From Chromobacterium violaceum ATCC 12472 (lineage in GTDB: Bacteria; Pseudomonadota; Gammaproteobacteria; Burkholderiales; Chromobacteriaceae): a DNA stretch of 64,000 nucleotides. A program made the position numbers and the translations under genes. A model generated the notes under the pieces. That model was not told where the DNA came from. It did not search any database and saw only the letters and a program-made list of their open reading frames with translations. Of this stretch, positions 53,339-63,381 are shown in pieces (position 1 is the stretch's first letter; every line of letters starts with the position of its first letter). The DNA lies in contig NC_005085.1 of NCBI RefSeq assembly GCF_000007705.1, positions 2,923,752-2,987,751 of the forward strand, in the 5' to 3' direction.

Positions 53339-56240
53339 AAACCTCTCCTTAGGCTCCGAAATACGCCAGCCGGTGCTGAGCGGCCGCGCATGGCTGTCCG
53401 GCCTCTGGTTGCCCGCCGACCGGTACGGCGAGTCCGAACGCCGGCTTCGCATCCTGGCCAACTGGCACGCGGGCGCCGCCGCCTACCGCTTTCCGGAAGG
53501 CGATCTGCTGCGCTACGCCGCGCCCATGGAGCAGGATTGCGAACGCCTGCCCGGCTGGCCATTGCAAAAGCTGGGCCGCACCCTGTGCTCGGCGCGGATA
53601 GCGGCCGACGAATATGAAAAACTGCCCGCGGCCGACCTGTGGCTGGTCCGGGGCGGCAAGGTGCAGGCACTGAGGCTGGCGGACGCCGAGGTTCTCAAGC
53701 CTGGCGAATGGCTGGACGTGTCCGCGCCCGCCATCCACGCGATGTACGATTGCCACATCGCCGAAGCCGCGCAGGAACAACCGTTGGCCCCCACCACGCA
53801 GGGCATACGACAGCTGTTGGGCGAGCGGATCCCCGCCGCCAGCCACGAGCAAAAGCAGTTTCTCAGCGCCCTGCAAGCAGGGCGCGCTACGCCGTCGGCC
53901 GCCACGGCCAAGGCGCCCGCCTGGCGCAAACCGCTGATCGCGCTTGCCGTGCTCGGCGCCTGCCTGGCGCTGGGCGCCTTCATCGCCTCCTCCGGCGGCG
54001 ATGGCGGACCCTCGTCCACAGGATCCGGCCCATCTTCCGGCGGCGCCCACTTTTTCCCCTGGCTGATGCTGATCGCGCTGGCCGTCCGCTCATGGCAAAA
54101 CAGACAGGAATCCGCCCCGCGGAAGACATCCGTTCCATCCCAGCCATCCAGCCCGAAGCAGGCTGGCGGAACCCGGAAAACAAGCAAGCCGGGCGCCATC
54201 GCCCAGGCGCTGATTCCCGCGCGGCGAAGCGTGGAGCGCGTGCTGCCCCAGGCCTGGCGCGACTGGCTGGCCCGCGCGGCGATGACCAGCCATCTGTCCG
54301 GCATCCTGGGCCGTCGCCAGGCCGCCTATATGCGGCAGATGCTGGAGATGTTCGAAAACGGCCGCCTGCAGGATGCCTTGCGCCACGCCATTCCGCTGGG
54401 AGGCGAAGGCGGCAGCGCCGGCCAGGCCTTCGGCCTGCCCCATGCCCGCCGTGACTTGAAGCTGGGGATGAGAAACGACGCCGCCGGACCCTCGATCGAT
54501 CTGGGCGAAGACCTCAACCGCCACCTGCGCCAGCTGTACCGCAAGACCTTCGAAAAGCTGGACCGGGAAGGCAATGTCGAGCAGGCGATATTCGTGCTGG
54601 CCGAGCTGCTGCAATCCCACGCCGAGGCGATCCATTACCTGGAGAAGCATGAGCGCTACAGCCAGGCCGCGGAGTTGGCCCTGCTCTGGGACATGGAAGC
54701 CTCTTTGATCGTGCGCCTGATGTGCCAGGCCGGCGATCTGCCGCGGGCGATGGCGGTGGCGAGACGCGACGGCACCTTCGCCGAGGCCATCGCCTTGCTG
54801 GAATCCCGCTGGCCGGTGGCGGCGCGCCAATTGCGCGAAGAATGGGCGCAGGCCCTGGTCGACCAGGGCCGCTGGCTGGACGCGGCGCAGGCGATCTGGC
54901 CGATAGCGTCGATGCGCGAACGCGCGACCGAATGGCTGCTGCGCGCGGAAGAGGCCGGCGGCAGCCTGGCCGCAGAGGCCGTGGTCAAGCGCGCCCGGCT
55001 GTTGCCGGACTCGCTGGACAGCCAGGAGGCGCGCATCCTGGCGATACGCGACGACGACGCCCGCGGGACGGAGCGCGCGGCGATCGCCCACGCCTTGCTG
55101 GCGCTGGACAGCCATAACGATGAAACCCGCCTGCTGGCGCGCGCCTTGTTCAACGCCTGGCTGGTCGACCAGGACAAAGGCATGGGCCGGCTCGGCACTC
55201 AGCAGCTGCAAGGCCTGCTGGACATCGCCCAGGATCCCCTGCTGCGCGCGGATCTGCCCGGCAAGCTGCCATCGCCCAAACCCAACCCCTTCGCCGACAA
55301 AAAGGAGGTGTCCTGGATATCCGTCCCCGCCGCCGGCGGCCAGGCGGTAAGCGACATCGCCTTGCTGCCCGACCTGCGCCTGCTGGTCGCGCAAGGCGAG
55401 GCCGGCGTCACCCTGCGCGACGACAGAGGCAAGGTTCTGCATCGTTTCTCCGCGCCGGCGGATAATATCGTACTGGCCGACAGCGGCCAGGTCGCCCTTG
55501 CCGCGATCCACCGCGGCGAGATGCTGTGCGTGCAGCGGCTGGACCTGGTGACGCGCGAACAGCGCGACCTGGGCGCCATCGCCGTCGATTGCTACGCCGC
55601 CAGCTTCGACGGCGTCGGCTGGACGGTCGGCCAGGGCGACGCGATCCGGATACTGGACACCGGCCACGGACTCGGCCGCGTGCTGTGGCAGATAGACAAG
55701 CTGCCGGGACGCGCGGTCCGCATTCTGCGCAGCCCGTCTTGCGAGCAGTACGAGCTGGTCGATCCCGACAATAAAATGCTGTTGTGGCAATACAGCCTGC
55801 CCGGCCGGCGGCTGGCGTCACGCGGCCATGTGCCGGCGCTGGAAAAGAATACCGAAGTATCGGTCATTCCTTCGCGCTGGGGCGGCTACCGCTACTTCTG
55901 GATGGCGTGGGACGAGAAGGACAGCCCCTGGCTGGTCAGCCAGCGCCCCGGCAAGGAAAAGGAGCATGGCCTGGCGCTGCCGCCCCAGATGTCCGGAGCC
56001 GCGATCAACGTCACCCTGGGCCGAGCGGGGCTGGCGGTATCGCTGCGACAGGAGAGCGATAGCTGCGTGGTACTGGCCCGCGACGGCGAATCGTATCCGG
56101 ACATCGCTTTCTCCTGGCCGGCCGGCGTCTTCGTCTGGACCAAAATGTACGGCGACTGCTGGCTGATGTTCGACCGCTTCGGCCGGGTCGCGATCATGGA
56201 CATGGAACGCTGCTACGCCAGCATGCTCACCATAGCCTGA
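53331..56240 (+). CDS. Membrane-anchored helical-solenoid and propeller protein (bpX6-like)
   Basis: A 969-residue protein with three parts. The first is an N-terminal globular domain (about 1-195). Two membrane helices follow (about 203-221, LIALAVLGACLALGAFIA, and 241-254, FFPWLMLIALAVRSW), flanking a Gly/Ser linker, so the termini face the same side. Then comes a helical solenoid (about 330-640; repeated AAELALLW, AMAVARRDGTFAEAIALLES, ARILAIRDDDARG) and a C-terminal propeller (about 665-965). It overlaps the previous gene by 8 bases. The plan matches the large propeller member of MoxR-vWA-bpX systems. It may tether the complex to the membrane; no enzyme motif was seen. Confidence 0.8.
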   Translation: MTENLSLGSEIRQPVLSGRAWLSGLWLPADRYGESERRLRILANWHAGAAAYRFPEGDLLRYAAPMEQDCERLPGWPLQKLGRTLCSARIAADEYEKLPAADLWLVRGGKVQALRLADAEVLKPGEWLDVSAPAIHAMYDCHIAEAAQEQPLAPTTQGIRQLLGERIPAASHEQKQFLSALQAGRATPSAATAKAPAWRKPLIALAVLGACLALGAFIASSGGDGGPSSTGSGPSSGGAHFFPWLMLIALAVRSWQNRQESAPRKTSVPSQPSSPKQAGGTRKTSKPGAIAQALIPARRSVERVLPQAWRDWLARAAMTSHLSGILGRRQAAYMRQMLEMFENGRLQDALRHAIPLGGEGGSAGQAFGLPHARRDLKLGMRNDAAGPSIDLGEDLNRHLRQLYRKTFEKLDREGNVEQAIFVLAELLQSHAEAIHYLEKHERYSQAAELALLWDMEASLIVRLMCQAGDLPRAMAVARRDGTFAEAIALLESRWPVAARQLREEWAQALVDQGRWLDAAQAIWPIASMRERATEWLLRAEEAGGSLAAEAVVKRARLLPDSLDSQEARILAIRDDDARGTERAAIAHALLALDSHNDETRLLARALFNAWLVDQDKGMGRLGTQQLQGLLDIAQDPLLRADLPGKLPSPKPNPFADKKEVSWISVPAAGGQAVSDIALLPDLRLLVAQGEAGVTLRDDRGKVLHRFSAPADNIVLADSGQVALAAIHRGEMLCVQRLDLVTREQRDLGAIAVDCYAASFDGVGWTVGQGDAIRILDTGHGLGRVLWQIDKLPGRAVRILRSPSCEQYELVDPDNKMLLWQYSLPGRRLASRGHVPALEKNTEVSVIPSRWGGYRYFWMAWDEKDSPWLVSQRPGKEKEHGLALPPQMSGAAINVTLGRAGLAVSLRQESDSCVVLARDGESYPDIAFSWPAGVFVWTKMYGDCWLMFDRFGRVAIMDMERCYASMLTIA

Positions 56241-56275
56241 TGGCTCTGCCTCATAACGATGACAAGGAATATTTG

Positions 56276-56692
56276 ATGATGAACGCAAGCATCCCCCTGC
56301 TCTGCCTGGCGCTGGCCGCCCCGATCGCCTCGGCGGCCGGCGCGCCGCAGGCCATGCTGGAAAACTATCTGGCCAAGGACGCCGCCGGCATGCGGCTGCA
56401 GGAATACCCGGCCGCCCGCTACTTCGCCAACTACCAGGACGAGCCGGGCTGGGACATGGTGACGCTGATCACCGGCTACGGCGTGCAGCCGCAGCAATGC
56501 GGCCCGCGCCGCTGCGAATTCGTGGTCCGCTATCAGCTGGATCCGACCCGCCCGTCCGACGAGCAGGCCAAGCCCCATCCCAAGGGCGGCGAGGAAAAGG
56601 CCCGCTACGTGGTGGTCAAGCAGGGCGGCGGCTGGAAGATAGACAGCGGCAGCATGCGCGAGCCGCACGTGAAGCGCGGCGCGTTGCGCTGA
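56276..56692 (+). CDS. Small periplasmic protein, unknown function
   Basis: A 138-residue protein with a signal peptide (about 1-20, ending IASAAG). The mature part is mixed polar, with QQCGPRRCEFVVRYQLDP (two Cys about 5 apart, possibly disulfide-bonded) and a Lys/Gly-rich turn, ending in WKIDSGSMREPHVKRG. I do not recognise the family. ATG codons at 56276 and 56279 are both possible; AGGAA about 9 bases upstream favours 56276. It follows the bpX6-like gene by 35 bases on the same strand and could be cotranscribed, but its secreted nature argues it is independent of the ATPase system. Confidence 0.72.
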   Translation: MMNASIPLLCLALAAPIASAAGAPQAMLENYLAKDAAGMRLQEYPAARYFANYQDEPGWDMVTLITGYGVQPQQCGPRRCEFVVRYQLDPTRPSDEQAKPHPKGGEEKARYVVVKQGGGWKIDSGSMREPHVKRGALR

Positions 56693-56731
56693 AGTCGCGG
56701 AAGGCGGGGCCGGGCGCCCGCCCCGTCGGCC

Positions 56732-57346
56732 TCACTTCGGATAAGACAGCGTGACCACCTTCGAGCTGACGCTGGTTTTGATCCGATGCTCGTCGGGCCC
56801 AGCGTAGCGGACGGTGGTCACCGCCAGCCGGGGCTGATCGCCAGGCCCCGCCAGCGGGTTCAGAAACACCTGGCTGCCCTCGCAGGCCTTTCCCCCTTCC
56901 CCGCAGTCGCCGAAGTTGTCCCCCTCTTCCGCCTTGAACAGCACCCTGGCGCGCCAGCCATCGAACAACACCACGCTGTACACCGCGCTGGAGCTGCCCT
57001 GGCCGGAGCCCGAACTGCCCAGAATCACCATATAACCCCTGCGGCTATCGTGAGACAGCACCGTCACATCGCTGCTTTGCCCGCCGAAGTCCTTGAGCAC
57101 GACGGCTTTGCCGAGCGCGGGACGCGCCAGGACATAGCCTTGCATGAAGTTGCGTCCCTGATCCGGAAAACCCGCCGATGCCAGGTAGGCCTTCTCGCCG
57201 CCTTTCAGCGCCAGCGAATAGACATCGCCCAGCTCCACCTTGCCGACCTCGCCCAGCCAGCGGACGATCTGGGCTTTGGATGGCTCCGCCGCCTGCGCGG
57301 CGGCGCAGCAGAATGCGGCCAGCGCCGCGAAATATCCGAATTTCAT
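56732..57346 (-). CDS. Secreted protein, unknown function
   Basis: A 204-residue protein with a signal peptide (about 1-19, ending AQA). The mature part is beta-rich and Gly/Ser-rich in the middle (GSSGSGQGSSSAVYSVVLF), with a probable disulfide pair in DCGEGGKACEGS. No family was recognised. The start at 57346 is set by AAGGAG 7 bases upstream; a GTG two codons earlier is the alternative. It converges on the small periplasmic-protein gene and lies 26 bases downstream of the GST start, on the same strand. Confidence 0.75.
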   Translation of the reverse strand: MKFGYFAALAAFCCAAAQAAEPSKAQIVRWLGEVGKVELGDVYSLALKGGEKAYLASAGFPDQGRNFMQGYVLARPALGKAVVLKDFGGQSSDVTVLSHDSRRGYMVILGSSGSGQGSSSAVYSVVLFDGWRARVLFKAEEGDNFGDCGEGGKACEGSQVFLNPLAGPGDQPRLAVTTVRYAGPDEHRIKTSVSSKVVTLSYPK

Positions 57347-57372
57347 CGCCACTCCTTGCTCGCTCTCCGGCC

Positions 57373-58077
57373 TCAGTCCCGCGCCGGTATCGCCAGGCCG
57401 CGCGCCACCGCCGGCCGCTCGGCAAAGGCCTGCACAACGCGCTGGATGTTGGGAAAGTCATCGAAGCCCACCAGTTCTCCGGCGCCGTAGAAACCGACCA
57501 GGTTGCGTACCCACGGCCAGATGGCGATGTCGGCGATGGTGTACTCGTCGCCCATGATCCAGGCGCGGCCGGCCATCCGTCCCTCCAGCACCTGCAGCAA
57601 GCGGCGCGATTCTGCGACATAACGGTCGCGCGGGCGCTTGTCCTCGTAGTCCTTGCCGGCGAACTTATGGAAGAAGCCAAGCTGGCCGAACATCGGCCCC
57701 ACGCCGCCCATCTGGAACATCAGCCACTGGATGGCCTCGTAGCGCGCGGCCGGGCTCTTGGGCAGCAACTGGCCGGTCTTGTCGGCCAGGTAGATCAGGA
57801 TGGCGCCGGACTCGAACAGCGCCAGCGGCTTGCCGTCCGGGCCGTTCGGATCGAGGATGGCCGGGATTTTATTGTTCGGGTTCAGCGACAGGAATGCCGG
57901 CGACAGCTGGTCGTTGCTCTCGAAACTGACCAAGTGCGCCTCGTAGGGCAAGCCGGTTTCCTCCAGCATGATGGAAACCTTGACGCCATTGGGCGTCGGC
58001 AGCGAGTAAAGCTGCAGGCGGTCGGGGTGTTGGGCCGGCCACTTGCCGGTAATGGGAAAGGCGGACAGGTCTGCCAT
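57373..58077 (-). CDS. Glutathione S-transferase, Nu-class-like
   Basis: A 234-residue GST with the YghU/YfcG-type N-terminal domain: LYSLPTPNGVKVSIMLEETG (about 22-41), then NPNNKIPAILDPNGPDG and FESGAILIYLADKTG, the glutathione-binding ESGAI motif. The C-terminal helices contain QMGGVGPMFGQLGFFHKFA and DEYTIADIAIWPW. The Nu class reduces glutathione-linked disulfides rather than acting as a classic transferase, but this enzyme's substrate is not known. The start at 58077 is chosen over 58128 because it gives the normal N-terminus. Confidence 0.92.
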   Translation of the reverse strand: MADLSAFPITGKWPAQHPDRLQLYSLPTPNGVKVSIMLEETGLPYEAHLVSFESNDQLSPAFLSLNPNNKIPAILDPNGPDGKPLALFESGAILIYLADKTGQLLPKSPAARYEAIQWLMFQMGGVGPMFGQLGFFHKFAGKDYEDKRPRDRYVAESRRLLQVLEGRMAGRAWIMGDEYTIADIAIWPWVRNLVGFYGAGELVGFDDFPNIQRVVQAFAERPAVARGLAIPARD

Positions 58078-58189
58078 GGCGTGATCTTTCTGGTGAGCGG
58101 CAAAACGCCCACTATACCCGCCCGGCATTTCGCCGTCTCTCGCGGCGCAAACCCGGCCATGCTAGGATCCCGCCCTTGATCATCCTTAG

Positions 58190-59497
<1,308 letters not shown>

Positions 59498-59548
59498 GCC
59501 CGGCGGCCATGCGCCTCGCCGCGGCGGACCAGTCCGCCCGGCGCGGGT

Positions 59549-61843
59549 TCAAGCGCTCAGGCTGTTGAACAGCTCGTCCTCCTGGGCGAAATGCAGTCTG
59601 AGCACCGCCTCCAGGCCGTAAAGCGCCTGCTGGATGTCCTGGATGCCCGGCTCCGACGGCGCGTCCCTGTGCTGGGCGAACAAACGCGCCAGCCTGTGGA
59701 TGCCGCGGAAGATTTCTTGGTGGCTGCGGCTCAGCGCGGCCAAGGGGTCATCGCCGCCCAGTAGCGGCGAGACTGCGGGATACAGCGCGCGCTCATCGGC
59801 CTCTTCATGCGGCAACAGTTCCAGCCGCAGCCAAGCGTCCAACTCATCCATCGCGCCCAGCCTGGATTCGGCCGCCATGGACGGCAGCGATCTGGCCAGA
59901 TCCGACAGCTTGGCCAACAAGGGCTCGAGCAGCCTGTGTTCTTCGCGCAAGGCGCTCAGCTTCGCCTCCGGCAAAGTCTTGCCCTGCCCCCGCAAGGGGC
60001 GGACGCCCAGCGCGCGCAAGGCGTTCGCGATGGCCGCCACGTCTATCGCCTCCTGCAGCAAGGCCCCCTCCAGCGGCGGCAAATAACCGGCCGCCGCGCA
60101 CAGCATGGCCAGCAGAGACAGGCCCATGCCCAAGGCGGCACTTTGCGCGGCCAGCCGCAGCGCGGCGACGGCCACCATCTTCGCCTCCGCCAATTTGTCC
60201 AGTCGATCCGCCAACAGCACGATGTCGGCGCTTTCCGCCGCGGCGGCCGAACCGCGGGCGCCCATCGCCACGCCGACTCCGGCGGCGGCCAAGGCCGGCG
60301 CATCGTTGACGCCGTCTCCCACCATCACGCTGCGCTGCCGCTCGCGGGACGCCTGGACGACGCGTTCCAGCTTGTCGGCCGGCGACAGCTCCGCATGCAC
60401 TTCGTCCACGCCTATGCCGCCGCCTATGGACTCGGCCACCTCGCGCCGGTCCCCGGTCAGCATCACCATCCGCCTCACGCCGGCGCGGCGCAACAGCCTC
60501 AAAGCCCGCGGCGTTTCCAGCCGCAGCTGGTCGGACAGTTCCAGCACGCCCTCCAGCCGTCCATCCACGGCGACGAAGACCGCGGAAGCGCCCTCCGTGG
60601 CCATCCGCCTTTCCTCCTCGAGCAGCCACGGCTCCGCCGCCGCGTGGAGCAAGACATATTGCGCCGTGCCGATCGCCACGCGCCGCCCCTCCACCACGCC
60701 GCGGATCCCGGCGCCGGGCTGCTCCTCGACCTGTTGCGGCAAGGGCAGCGGACCGCTGCCGCGCTCATGCGCCGCTCTCAAAATGGCCGCGGCCAAGACA
60801 TGGCAGGACATCTGGTCCAGCGCGGCGGCAAAGCGCAGCAAGGCGCCGGCTTCGCGCGCGCCATAGGCGCGGACGTCGGTCAGCGCCGCCTGGCCGCCGG
60901 TCAGCGTGCCGGTCTTGTCGAAGAACAGCACATCCGCCGCGGCCAGCGCCTCCAGCGCATGGCCGCCTTTGACCAGCACGCCGCGCCCTGCGCAATTGGA
61001 AATGCCCGACATCAAGGCGACCGGCACCGCCAGCAGCAAGGGGCAAGGCGTGGCCACCACCAGCACCGCCAGGCCGCGCGTCGGATCGCCGCTCGCCCAC
61101 CAGGCCAGCGCCGCGAGCGCCAAGGCCGCGGGAGTGAATCCCAAGGCGTAACGGTCGGCCAGGCGCGACGCCGGCGCCTTGCTGGAGGCGGCTTGCCCCA
61201 CCAGCTTGACGATGCCGTTGAAAGTGCTGTCCTCAGCCCGGCGGGCCGCGATCATGCGCAGCGTCTCGCCGGCGTTGATGGCGCCGCTGCGCAGCCATCC
61301 GCCGGCCACCATCCTCACCGGCAGGGACTCGCCGGTCAACGGCGATTCGTCCAGCGCCGCCTCGCCGCTGTCCAGCGGCCCGTCGACCGGCACCATCTCC
61401 CCCTGCATGACCAGCAGCGCGTCTCCGGGGCGGATGTCCTCTATCGCCACCGTGCTCAGCGCCTCGCCGTCCAGCCGGTGGGCCAGGCGCGGCGCGCGCT
61501 GCAGCAAGGCCGCCATTTCCCGCGCCGCCTTGCCCGCCGCGAAAGCGTCAAGCAAACGCCCTGTCGCGGCCATCGCGGCGATGACGGCCGCGGTCGCCTG
61601 CTCGTCCAGCGCGATGGCCACCGCGATGGACAGCACGGCCAGCACATCCACGCCGATCTGCCGCCGCCTCAAGGCCCGAGCGGCGTCGAGCAGCAGCACG
61701 CCCAGCATGGGCAGCGAGGATAACAACAGCAACAGCGACGCGCCTTCCCCGCCGCCCCATGTCTGGCGGATCAGCGCAAACAGCAGGGCCGCGGCGGGCA
61801 TGGCCAACAGCGCCACATTCCACGGCAAATCCCGACGTGACAT
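59549..61843 (-). CDS. P1B-5-type metal-transport ATPase with C-terminal hemerythrin domain
   Basis: A 764-residue P-type ATPase without an N-terminal metal-binding domain. The helix-6 metal site is TPCPL (Cys267), the phosphorylated Asp309 is in DKTGT, and the last helix pair carries QEAIDVAAIANALR (about 597-610), the second P1B-5 signature. The final ~135 residues are a hemerythrin-like domain with HEEADERALYP, SHQEIFRGIHR and HFAQEDELF. P1B-5 ATPases such as Sinorhizobium Nia export Ni or Fe, and the Acidothermus member has the same di-iron tail. The start at 61843 follows GGGGGG; 61858 is an alternative. The cargo here is inferred, not shown. Confidence 0.9.
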   Translation of the reverse strand: MSRRDLPWNVALLAMPAAALLFALIRQTWGGGEGASLLLLLSSLPMLGVLLLDAARALRRRQIGVDVLAVLSIAVAIALDEQATAAVIAAMAATGRLLDAFAAGKAAREMAALLQRAPRLAHRLDGEALSTVAIEDIRPGDALLVMQGEMVPVDGPLDSGEAALDESPLTGESLPVRMVAGGWLRSGAINAGETLRMIAARRAEDSTFNGIVKLVGQAASSKAPASRLADRYALGFTPAALALAALAWWASGDPTRGLAVLVVATPCPLLLAVPVALMSGISNCAGRGVLVKGGHALEALAAADVLFFDKTGTLTGGQAALTDVRAYGAREAGALLRFAAALDQMSCHVLAAAILRAAHERGSGPLPLPQQVEEQPGAGIRGVVEGRRVAIGTAQYVLLHAAAEPWLLEEERRMATEGASAVFVAVDGRLEGVLELSDQLRLETPRALRLLRRAGVRRMVMLTGDRREVAESIGGGIGVDEVHAELSPADKLERVVQASRERQRSVMVGDGVNDAPALAAAGVGVAMGARGSAAAAESADIVLLADRLDKLAEAKMVAVAALRLAAQSAALGMGLSLLAMLCAAAGYLPPLEGALLQEAIDVAAIANALRALGVRPLRGQGKTLPEAKLSALREEHRLLEPLLAKLSDLARSLPSMAAESRLGAMDELDAWLRLELLPHEEADERALYPAVSPLLGGDDPLAALSRSHQEIFRGIHRLARLFAQHRDAPSEPGIQDIQQALYGLEAVLRLHFAQEDELFNSLSA

Positions 61844-62007
61844 CGCAACGCCCCCCATGCCAATCCGGCTCCCTGTTCGGAATGTACACCACCGCGAGCG
61901 TTCTGCTGGCGGCGCGGCAGCCCTCTGCCGGAAACAGGAGCGGCTCCGCCAACGCGAGCGAAACCATCGCCGGCCCGGCTCCGGAGTACCGAGAACCGCG
62001 CCAAGCA

Positions 62008-62778
62008 TTAACGCCGGACGCAGCGGTATGCTTCGGTCCGATAGGGGAAGGCCACCACGTCCCGGCCGCGCAAATCGGGATGGGTGGCGATCAGGCGGCG
62101 CAGGGCTTCGGCGAAACGCCGTTTTTCATCGTCCGGCAGCGCGGCGATGAAGCTGACGGATAGAAAACGGTCGATGATCACCCGCTCCGGCGGGCCGACA
62201 TGGCGGTGCGGCAGCGCCGTCAACGCCGGCGCGGCGAAATAGCCGGCGGTTTCGAACGGCCTGCGCCATTCTCCGGAGTGGAAGCGCGGCGTATACCCCT
62301 CATACGGCGCCAGCAGCGCGCTGATCTGCGCCACCCAGCCGCAGGACTCGTCGCGCACATTCCATACCAAGCCCAGTCGGCCGCCCGGCTTCAGCACCCG
62401 GTGGATCTCGCTCAGCGCGCGCTCGTTGGCGAACCAGTGGAAGGCCTGCGCGCAGGTCACGGCGTCCACCGACGCATCCGGCAGCGGAATCGCTTCCGCC
62501 GTTCCCGGCAGCGCCCGCAAGCTCGGCAGGCGGGCCTGCAACTGGGCGCGCATCGCTTCCACCGGCTCCACCGCCAACGTTTCGCCTGCCACCGTCGCCA
62601 GCAGGCGGCTGAACTTGCCGGTGCCCGCGCCCAGATCCAGCGCGATCGCCCTGTCGTTCAATCCCAGTTGGCGCCTCAGCCAGTCCGCCAACTCCGGCGC
62701 GTACTCCGGCCGGCCGCGCTCATAGGCCTGCGCCTCCCGGGAAAATCCGTCCCGCGCCTTGCCATGCAATGCATCCAT
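62008..62778 (-). CDS. Class I SAM-dependent methyltransferase
   Basis: A 256-residue methyltransferase. The SAM-binding motif I is LDLGAGTGKFSRLL (about 47-60), with the acidic end of motif II at LAVEP, then DAVTCAQAFHWF (motif IV-like) and LKPGGRLGLVWN. The Q-A-F-H-W-F segment is typical of the UbiE/Coq5-like and trans-aconitate-type group. The start at 62778 is normal. It is upstream of the metal ATPase gene on the same strand, 164 bases from its start, and may not be linked. The substrate is unknown. Confidence 0.88.
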   Translation of the reverse strand: MDALHGKARDGFSREAQAYERGRPEYAPELADWLRRQLGLNDRAIALDLGAGTGKFSRLLATVAGETLAVEPVEAMRAQLQARLPSLRALPGTAEAIPLPDASVDAVTCAQAFHWFANERALSEIHRVLKPGGRLGLVWNVRDESCGWVAQISALLAPYEGYTPRFHSGEWRRPFETAGYFAAPALTALPHRHVGPPERVIIDRFLSVSFIAALPDDEKRRFAEALRRLIATHPDLRGRDVVAFPYRTEAYRCVRR

Positions 62779-62992
62779 ATTTCCCTCGTCGCCTTGCAGC
62801 AGCGCGTGAAATTATTTCAACAAATACAGTATTGGTACGTATTTTTAATGCGCTTCGCGATATCTAATATGGACCAGGGCGGCACCCTACCCTGCCGGCC
62901 GTACCGCCTGGCTCGCCCCCATCGCCTATTCGGCGATTTCGAAGACTGACCCTCGCCGCCCATCATCTTCCCAAATACTTCCGGAGGGCAAT

Positions 62993-63340
62993 ATGTCCAC
63001 TGCCACCGAAACCGAGGCCGCCATCGCGGAAGCGACGGCCACCAAGAGCTACGCCTGGACGCTGACCGCGTTCCAGCAACACGGCAATCTCTGGCTCAGA
63101 TGGAGCAGCACCGCTCCGTTCCGCGCCCAGCAGGGCCAGATCCACGTCTACGACGGCACCCACTTCCCGTCCAATCCGCAGGATCAGACCAAGAAATGGA
63201 CCTGGGACGACGCGCCCAACACGCCATGGGACACCGGCCTGCCCTGGGGCTCCAACTGGTATTGCGCCTATATCGCGCAACGCCCGCCGAACGGGCCCTA
63301 TGCCTATGTGGTCCAGGTCATCACGCCGCAGGAAAAATGA
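62993..63340 (+). CDS. Trp-rich small protein, unknown function
   Basis: A 115-residue protein with no signal peptide and eight Trp residues (about 7%). The core (from about residue 18) reads like a beta sandwich: SYAWTLTAFQQHGNLWLRW, IHVYDGTHFP, KWTWDD, then GLPWGSNWYCAYIAQRPP. One Cys is present. A strong GGAGGG ribosome-binding site lies 6 bases before the ATG. Family unknown to me; the Trp-rich beta pattern could suit carbohydrate or membrane binding, but this is not demonstrated. It is preceded by an AT-rich gap and followed by a bidirectional terminator. Confidence 0.78.
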   Translation: MSTATETEAAIAEATATKSYAWTLTAFQQHGNLWLRWSSTAPFRAQQGQIHVYDGTHFPSNPQDQTKKWTWDDAPNTPWDTGLPWGSNWYCAYIAQRPPNGPYAYVVQVITPQEK

Positions 63341-63353
63341 CCCGCCGCAAAGC

Positions 63354-63381
63354 AAAAGCGGAAGCCCAGGCTTCCGCTTTT
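63354..63381. terminator. Bidirectional terminator
   Basis: A 12-base stem (AAAAGCGGAAGC / GCTTCCGCTTTT) with a 4-base loop ends the Trp-rich gene on the plus strand and touches the stop codon of the exonuclease gene on the minus strand. Confidence 0.88.
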
